Source: Apostichopus japonicus | Lineage: Eukaryota > Echinodermata > Holothuroidea > Aspidochirotida > Stichopodidae | Direction of reading: 5' to 3' | Assembly: GCF_037975245.1 (NCBI RefSeq) | Contig: NC_092578.1 | Coordinates: 498,001 to 562,000, forward strand | Length of the DNA: 64,000 nt | Shown here: positions 58,855-64,000 of the stretch, in pieces | How the letters are laid out: the number at the start of each line of letters is the position of its first letter | How positions within the stretch are numbered: the stretch's first letter is position 1 | The notes under the pieces: generated by a model | The model's input: only the letters and a program-made list of their open reading frames with translations | Database searches by the model: none | What the model was told of the DNA's origin: nothing | Translations under genes and position numbers: made by a program

Positions 58855-59685
58855 ACCATTCGGTGTTTACCAGTAAATGTAAACCAGTAAGTGTTGACCG
58901 ATTAATGTATTCAACCAGTAAGTGTTGACCGGTAAGTGATTAAACCAGTAAGTGTCGACCGGTAAGTGTATTAAACCAGTTAGTGTTGATCGGTAAGTGA
59001 ATTAAACCCGTTAGTGTGAACAGGTAAGTTTATTAAACCAGTTCCTGTTGACTGGTTAGTGTTATTACACCAGTTAGTGTTGATCGGTAAGTGTATTAAA
59101 CCTGTTAGTGTTGACCGGTAAGTGTATAAACCAGTGAGTGTCGACCGTTTTAAACGAGTTAGTGTTGACTGGTAAGTGTATTAAACCTGTTAGTGTTGAC
59201 CGGTAAGTGTATTAAACCAGTGAGTGTCGACCAGTAACTTCCCGGTAAGTGTATTAAACCAGTTATTGTTGACCGGTAAGTGTATTAAACCTGTTAGTGT
59301 TGACCGGTAAGTGTATAAACCAGTGAGTGTTGACCGTTTTAAACGAGTTAGTGTTGACCGGTAAGTGTATTAAACCCGTTAGTTTTGACCGGTAAGTGTA
59401 TTAAACCAGTGAGTGTCGACCAGTAACTTCCTGGTAAGTGTATTAAACCAGTTATTGTTGACCGGTAAGTGTATTAAACTTGTTATTGTTGACCGGTAAG
59501 TGTATTAAACACGTTAGTGTTGACGGGTAAGTGTATTAAACCAGTTAATGTTGACCGGTAAGTGTATTAAATCAGTTAGAGTTGACCGGTAAGTGTATTA
59601 AACTAGTTAGTGTTGAACCGTTAATGTATTAAACCAGGTTAGTGTTGACCGTGTGTATTATACCAGTTAGTGTTGACGGGTCCAG
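58855..59685. repeat. 31-32 bp minisatellite x about 25 containing donor-like GGTAAGTG
   Basis: Units are variants of GACCGGTAAGTGTATTAAAC, CAGTTAGTGTT. About 19 copies keep GGTAAGTG or GGTAAGTT intact. A longer higher-order piece (with GACCGTTTTAAACGAGTTAG and CGACCAGTAACTTCC) occurs twice, near 59145 and 59335. It lies in the intron between MINDY4 exons 4 and 5. Confidence 0.93.
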
Positions 59686-59965
59686 TAGGTTTTAGGAAGT
59701 TTAGGTAACAATAAAATGTTGCTGTTGCAATAGTTGGAATGTCCAGTAATGGAGAAATCAGTATCAAACCCTGGTAATGATGTTTCTGGTTAGTTTGTGA
59801 ATAACTTGTCTTGTGGTCTTGGAATCTTAAGTTTGATAGGTTGTGTCATTTTTCATATGGTATGTTCAGTTCGCTAGTACTCAGAGTATCTATTCAGGCC
59901 TTTTCATATGGTATGTTCAGTTTGGTTCAGAGTAACTATTCAGGCCTTTTTGTTTGTTTTTACAG

Positions 59966-60363
59966 CCCAAGAAATCTTCAAAGAGGTCATCTAGAAAAAA
60001 TCCAACAGGCTATTCTGTTTCACCTCCTGAGCAATCTTCAACAATCTCTTCATCTTTGAGTTCCCCTGGCAAATCATCCGACACCACCAAAAACAAGCTG
60101 AAAGACTTTGGCTTTAGCTTCAAAGAGGCTGACAGTGATCAACAGTTGTACCTCACCGAAGAACCCGACCTTCTAAACGATGTTCGTCAAACAAAGTCAA
60201 AATCAAATCTAACAGACCAGAAATCGCTTTCATCGCTCTCAGATAAAGATGATAATGTCTATCTAAATAACTCATTAGATAGATCATCGTCTAGAAGGTC
60301 TCGTTCCAATAGTGCAAAGCAGAAAGATTTAGCTGGGTCAAAGGTCATGGCAGATGCTCACAG
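59966..60363 (+). CDS. MINDY4: MINDY4 exon 5 (Ser-rich linker)
   Basis: Acceptor TTTGTTTTTACAG and donor CACAG|GTCAGT. Phase 0 to 2, 398 nt. PKKSSKRSSRKNPTGYSVSP opens a Ser/Lys-rich region. KNKLKDFGFSFKEADSDQQL and YLTEEPDLLNDVRQTK suggest short linear motifs. SRRSRSNSAKQKDLAGSKVM closes it. It is probably disordered and phosphorylated. Confidence 0.85.
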
Positions 60364-61499
60364 GTCAGTCTTAAAATGTCAAATTAATTATATAAACATA
60401 CTGAAGTGCTCTGAAGCTTTCAAGTAAACCTGACCAATAAAAACAATATTGATCTGCTACTTCGATATATTTCAATGGAGTCAAAACAACCATTCACAAA
60501 AGCCAGACTGTGAGTACAATAGTATGAGTATGAGTACAATTACAATTGTCCTTTGTATTACTATGAAAAGGAATGTAAGGCGTACTAAATAGGTCTTGCC
60601 CTAATTTCTATAATAGATTTACAAAATGCCTCAAATATTAGTACAAATGGAGGAGCACAAGTATGAAGGTGGGGAAGCATGCAAGAAGTAACAAGTCACT
60701 ACAAGCCTGCCAATAGCTGTACCCTTTAAAATGTTGAGTTTGATCACATAATGTACTAACATTATATCACTTACTGTTAAGTAACACGTTTGATTGCTTC
60801 ATTGCAAGCAACAATCTCTACTAACTCAGAGTACACTAACAATGCTGTTGTAATCGTAGTCAAAACAGTGACAATGATCGAGTAAATCTCCAAGCCTGCA
60901 GATGTTACAGCTTCTAGTCTGCTGCCCCTAAATACAATGTATTTTCAAAGCCAGCTATTTCCTGTGATTATGTGTTATAAACTACAGGTCCAGGAAAGAC
61001 AGGTCTAGTTTATCTTCAAATATGTCAAGTTTTTCAATTTCCAATAACACCTCCTTGAGATTCACTACTGCTTAAATCATTTGAGATTTTCAAATCTTAG
61101 CTAATTTGGATGTTGGTCAAGATGTTTACCCAGAACATGGATTGTTTTATGAAGAGGTTTGCAAAAATAGATACATTTTTAAGCCAAAAGACCACTTGGC
61201 AGTGATTTTTATACTAAAAGAACAGACAGATCTTGCTCACATGTTAGCGCAAAGTAATTTAATTCCAATGTTTGTGCTGTGACAAGTCATGGCAGCACAT
61301 TCTCTGGGCAAAAGCTGTCAGCTATCATGATCTAACATAACTCAAACACTAAGTGGTAACAATTTTGATGTTTTAGACTGAAAAGGTTAGCATCGGTACG
61401 TCTGAGGTAATGGATAGTATCCTGTAACTATTGTACTTTACTATAGCATTTTTGTTTTTTCCTTGATTTATATCTGTTCTCTGTGTTTATTCCGATCAG
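60364..61499 (+). other. MINDY4 intron, nothing recognised
   Basis: AT-rich intron without repeats or exon-like islands. Confidence 0.6.
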
Positions 61500-61650
61500 A
61501 TCAACTTCACCAAAGAAAACCTTTGGTGATCTTGAGATGGATGATGTGGATGACCTAGAAGAAGACTTAGGAGAGATTCAGCTCGGCCCATCGTTCATGA
61601 AATCCATGAAATATGTTGACGCCAGACCTCTGACTCTCAAGAAGGCATCT
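61500..61650 (+). CDS. MINDY4: MINDY4 exon 6
   Basis: Acceptor TATTCCGATCAG and donor TCT|GTAAAT. Phase 2 to 0, 151 nt. STSPKKTFGDLEMDDVDDLE is followed by EDLGEIQLGPSFMKSMKYVD. The acidic stretch leads into the segment just before the catalytic domain. Confidence 0.85.
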
Positions 61651-62327
61651 GTAAATATAACATTTTAGATCCTTAAGTCTGACCAGTAATTCTGACTCAA
61701 GAAATGTATAAAATGAGAGTTATATTAACATAAGTTCATGAAGAGGTGCAAGGTATCAGTAAAAGATGATGGAGGTATCATAAACAAAATCAACAACACT
61801 GATGACTTTAAACACTTGTGACAAGTTTGGTATAGAAGAGTGATCTCCTCCTGGAATATGTGGTGGCCCTTAAAGGAACTTCTTGGTTTCAGAAATGAGA
61901 ATTTGCTTACCTTCTACGGTGGTGCTACCTCTGACAGTTATCCTCTGAATGGTAGAGTAAACTTCCTGTCTGTCTCTGGTCTTATTTGGTGACTTCTCCA
62001 GCAATATTTCAAGAAGCAGCGTATTCTGCCTTGATGGTATTGGCTAGGTCTCTCTTGAGTCTTGACCTTCTTGCTCAGAAATTGTCTTGTCTTTTTGTGG
62101 GAGAAATACTACAATGTATATATATTGAGTCAAGTCTGAATTGAAAATAGACCACAATCTTTGAAAAAGCAAAACATTTAGGCTGTATCAGATGGTTTGC
62201 TATGAATCTTTTAATATATTTAGGTTTAATATGTTTCAAATACATGTATGGATGAGTATATATCTTATGTCAGATGTGAGCTGGAATATAGTTAATGTTA
62301 ATAATATTGTATTTAATCATTTTTCAG
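61651..62327 (+). other. MINDY4 intron, nothing recognised
   Basis: AT-rich, no repeat array or exon-like island seen. Confidence 0.55.
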
Positions 62328-62444
62328 GAGCTGAAGAGTCTTATATTTGGCTCTCCTTCTGGATGTTTCAATGAGGAGTGGATGAAACAAGGGTTTCCAT
62401 TTAATGACAGACCGGACCTGGAGTTTGGAATTGTACAACACAAG
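62328..62444 (+). CDS. MINDY4: MINDY4 exon 7: start of catalytic domain
   Basis: Acceptor AATCATTTTTCAG and donor AAG|GTATGA. Phase 0-0, 39 codons. ELKSLIFGSPSGCFNEEWMK is followed by QGFPFNDRPDLEFGIVQHK. The L-x-x-LIFG-S start, CFNEEW and the FGIVQ strand mark the MINDY domain. The Gln of IVQHK is placed to form the oxyanion hole. Confidence 0.93.
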
Positions 62445-63858
62445 GTATGATATTAAACACACTGGGTTTGGTGTAATATTGTTACATAACAAATCTGCTG
62501 TGTATAGTAAGAAGGCCAATTAGCAAAATCACATATCAACCTTATTACTAAAACATCTCTTAAAGTTGAAAAGAATTCAAATATCACAGTTGGGTTTATT
62601 GATATTAGTCAGGAATGGAAAAAGGATATTAAAGTTAGTGACAAGCAATGTTAAACTTATATATGAAGGAATAATATTCCACACTGTTAGTTGTAACCCC
62701 TGGCATCTGAATATCTTGTCCCTTACTTAATATATAGTTGATTATATGTAACCTATTTTGATGGCTAAATCCTCCCTTGAATGTTTGCATAGAGGTCACA
62801 GTTCTTCTCATCGGTTATTATTTTATGAAAGTGCCACTCTATTTTAGAAATGTTATTAATTATAAAGAAAAACAAAAGACATCGTCAGTTCTTATCCCTG
62901 ATGACATCATTCACTCTGTTGTTGTCAAATGCATTGAAAAAATATGTTCTTTAATTAAAACTAAACTTTTCACTTTCATTGTGTGCAAGATGTTTATTTA
63001 TCAGTTTTATGGTGACATAAATGTTGAGAAGGAAAAGGGAAGATAAAATACAGGAGTACTGAAAATATTAACAGTTTAAAAGCAAAGTGAATCACTAACA
63101 CAGTCTTAACCCCCTCTGAATCAATCGTAACTATCACATTTTTGCAAAACATTTTTTGTTTTTTGATGTGAATTGATTTTAAGCAGTCTTTGAAGCAGCA
63201 GTTTTGATTTGGTTGTTATTTTCTAGCTATTTTACCAAATCTAAAGAGTACAACTCAAATTGAGATTGTAACAAAGCAAAGTGAAACATCCTCAAAGGAA
63301 TTTTCACCAAACAACATCAATACTTTTGAGTGTTTCCACACTGTGCTTAACAAATTTTGTTTAGACACTTCATCCTAGTAGTATTAAATACTTGCAAAAT
63401 CAAATCAGATAGTTTACTACAACTATTTACTTTGGTTTCTTCCAGATTTGCAATGAATTGTAGCTTGTCAAACTAATCAGATACTGTATATAGGTGGCAA
63501 TTATGTATTGACTGCTATAAAGAGAAAATATTTATAGTCTTGAATTTCACTGTGGAACAAAATGTTATTGATGTCGTTGTATGTTGACAAAATAGTCCAA
63601 AAGGCAACTTTGGAATGTGCTATGGAAATATTACTTGTTATTTCACTATCCACTATCTAATATTACTCAATTGATGGAATGTTTGGTAGCCCCAGATCAT
63701 TTGTGTAACCAATCAAGCTCTACTAGATCACTCATAAGTATATGACTTTACAATGCATGCTGGTCTACAGGAAGTAAAGCATACTTGTCTACAGGAAATA
63801 AAGCATTGCAGTGTCTTGATCTATGAAACCTGTGATTGTTTTGATATCTCATCTTTAG
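62445..63858 (+). other. MINDY4 intron, nothing recognised
   Basis: An AT-rich 1.4-kb intron between the two exons of the active site. An 89-codon open frame (62777-63046) has no supporting features. Confidence 0.55.
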
Positions 63859-64000
63859 GGAGGATCCTGTGGAGTGCTGGCATCTGTTCAGGCTTGCTTC
63901 TTACAAAACTTACTTTTCATGGATGATAGGATCATCTCACCTGGTGACCTCCGACCTGGAAAGAGGGAGCAAAACAAGTGTCTCGCAAAAACCCTGGCTA
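63859..64000 (+). CDS. MINDY4: MINDY4 exon 8 (cut by window end): catalytic Cys
   Basis: Acceptor CTCATCTTTAG, phase 0. GGSCGVLASVQACFLQNLLF is followed by MDDRIISPGDLRPGKREQNK and CLAKTLA, and the frame is still open at the last base. GGPCG is the usual form in the family; here the Pro is Ser, while the Cys nucleophile and following GVLA are kept. About residues 496-542 of the protein. The catalytic His and the rest of the domain lie outside the window. Confidence 0.93.

Larger units (their letters stand above)
56434..64000 (+). other. MINDY4-type deubiquitinase gene, 5' part
   Basis: Eight exons (252, 120, 205, 242, 398, 151, 117 and at least 142 nt) join in phase to about 542 codons before the window ends. 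Residues about 62-155 match the N-terminal region of MINDY4/FAM188B (SLVREYLSRKGL, MDDEMPRTEASLNNR, LRTMLEVLLKHH). Then comes a 300-residue disordered linker, and from about 457 the MINDY catalytic domain (LIFGSPSGCFNEEW). MINDY enzymes are cysteine deubiquitinases that trim Lys48-linked chains. The motif here, Q-HKGGS-C, keeps a Gln six residues before the Cys, as in the Q131/C137 pair of human MINDY1. The His lies beyond the window. Confidence 0.9.

Noticed and set aside
1-64000. CRISPR array, operon, riboswitch or prokaryotic origin
   Set aside because: The tandem arrays have no unique spacers, and the genes are intron-split animal genes, so prokaryotic features do not apply.

Overview
This is a window of animal nuclear DNA. 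It is AT-rich, with long GT-AG introns, poly-pyrimidine acceptors, and many minisatellites and nested miniature DNA transposons. The domain types, the abundant hAT-like repeats starting CAGGGGCGTAGCC/CAGTGGCGGAGC, and the TAGGCCTAGGC-type motifs near 56.7-57.1 kb suggest a marine invertebrate deuterostome, most likely an echinoderm. That placement is inference; the sequence alone does not prove it.

Three protein-coding genes can be built exon by exon, and the reading phases of every junction agree. (1) Plus strand, about 2.3-34.9 kb: the 3' part of a WW-PH-RhoGAP protein of the ARHGAP9/12/15/27 group, with 13 exons here (559 codons plus stop) and its 5' end beyond the window. (2) Minus strand, 44.94-41.5 kb: a complete four-exon, 699-residue, low-complexity acidic/Ser-rich protein. 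It begins with the DDEVFFGP motif known from GTSE1 (a G2/M microtubule-associated protein). It has a CCAAT/CHR-like promoter region at about 45.9 kb and a poly(A) signal close behind the stop. (3) Plus strand, 56.4 kb to the window end: the 5' part (8 exons, about 542 codons) of a MINDY4-type deubiquitinase, cut by the window edge just after the catalytic Cys.

Region by region: 0-0.85 kb is a diverged tandem array of about 160-bp units, each carrying a hairpin whose stem sequence changes while complementarity is kept. 2.3-34.9 kb is the RhoGAP gene, whose introns carry large minisatellites (153 bp x4.6, 48/53 bp x11, 20 bp x11, 38 bp x28, 35 bp x about 62, 60 bp x15, 65 bp x7). 35-41.5 kb is the 3' UTR and an intergenic stretch. 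41.5-46 kb is the GTSE1-like gene. 46-56.4 kb is a transposon-rich block between divergently oriented genes. Its core is a 5-kb E-I-E-I-E structure, with three identical 466-bp inverted-repeat elements and two identical 1.8-kb spacers, inserted in a hAT-like MITE. 56.4-64 kb is MINDY4.

The most unusual observations are these: two consecutive RhoGAP-domain exons end inside minisatellites that tandemly duplicate the exon 3' end together with its 5' splice site (15 and 7 copies); an array of acceptor-like motifs sits directly before the last GTSE1-like exon; a MINDY4 intron holds about 19 strong donor-like sites; the 5-kb E-I-E-I-E block looks like a composite transposon with its own GTCA target duplication; and the hairpin array at the window start shows covarying stems.
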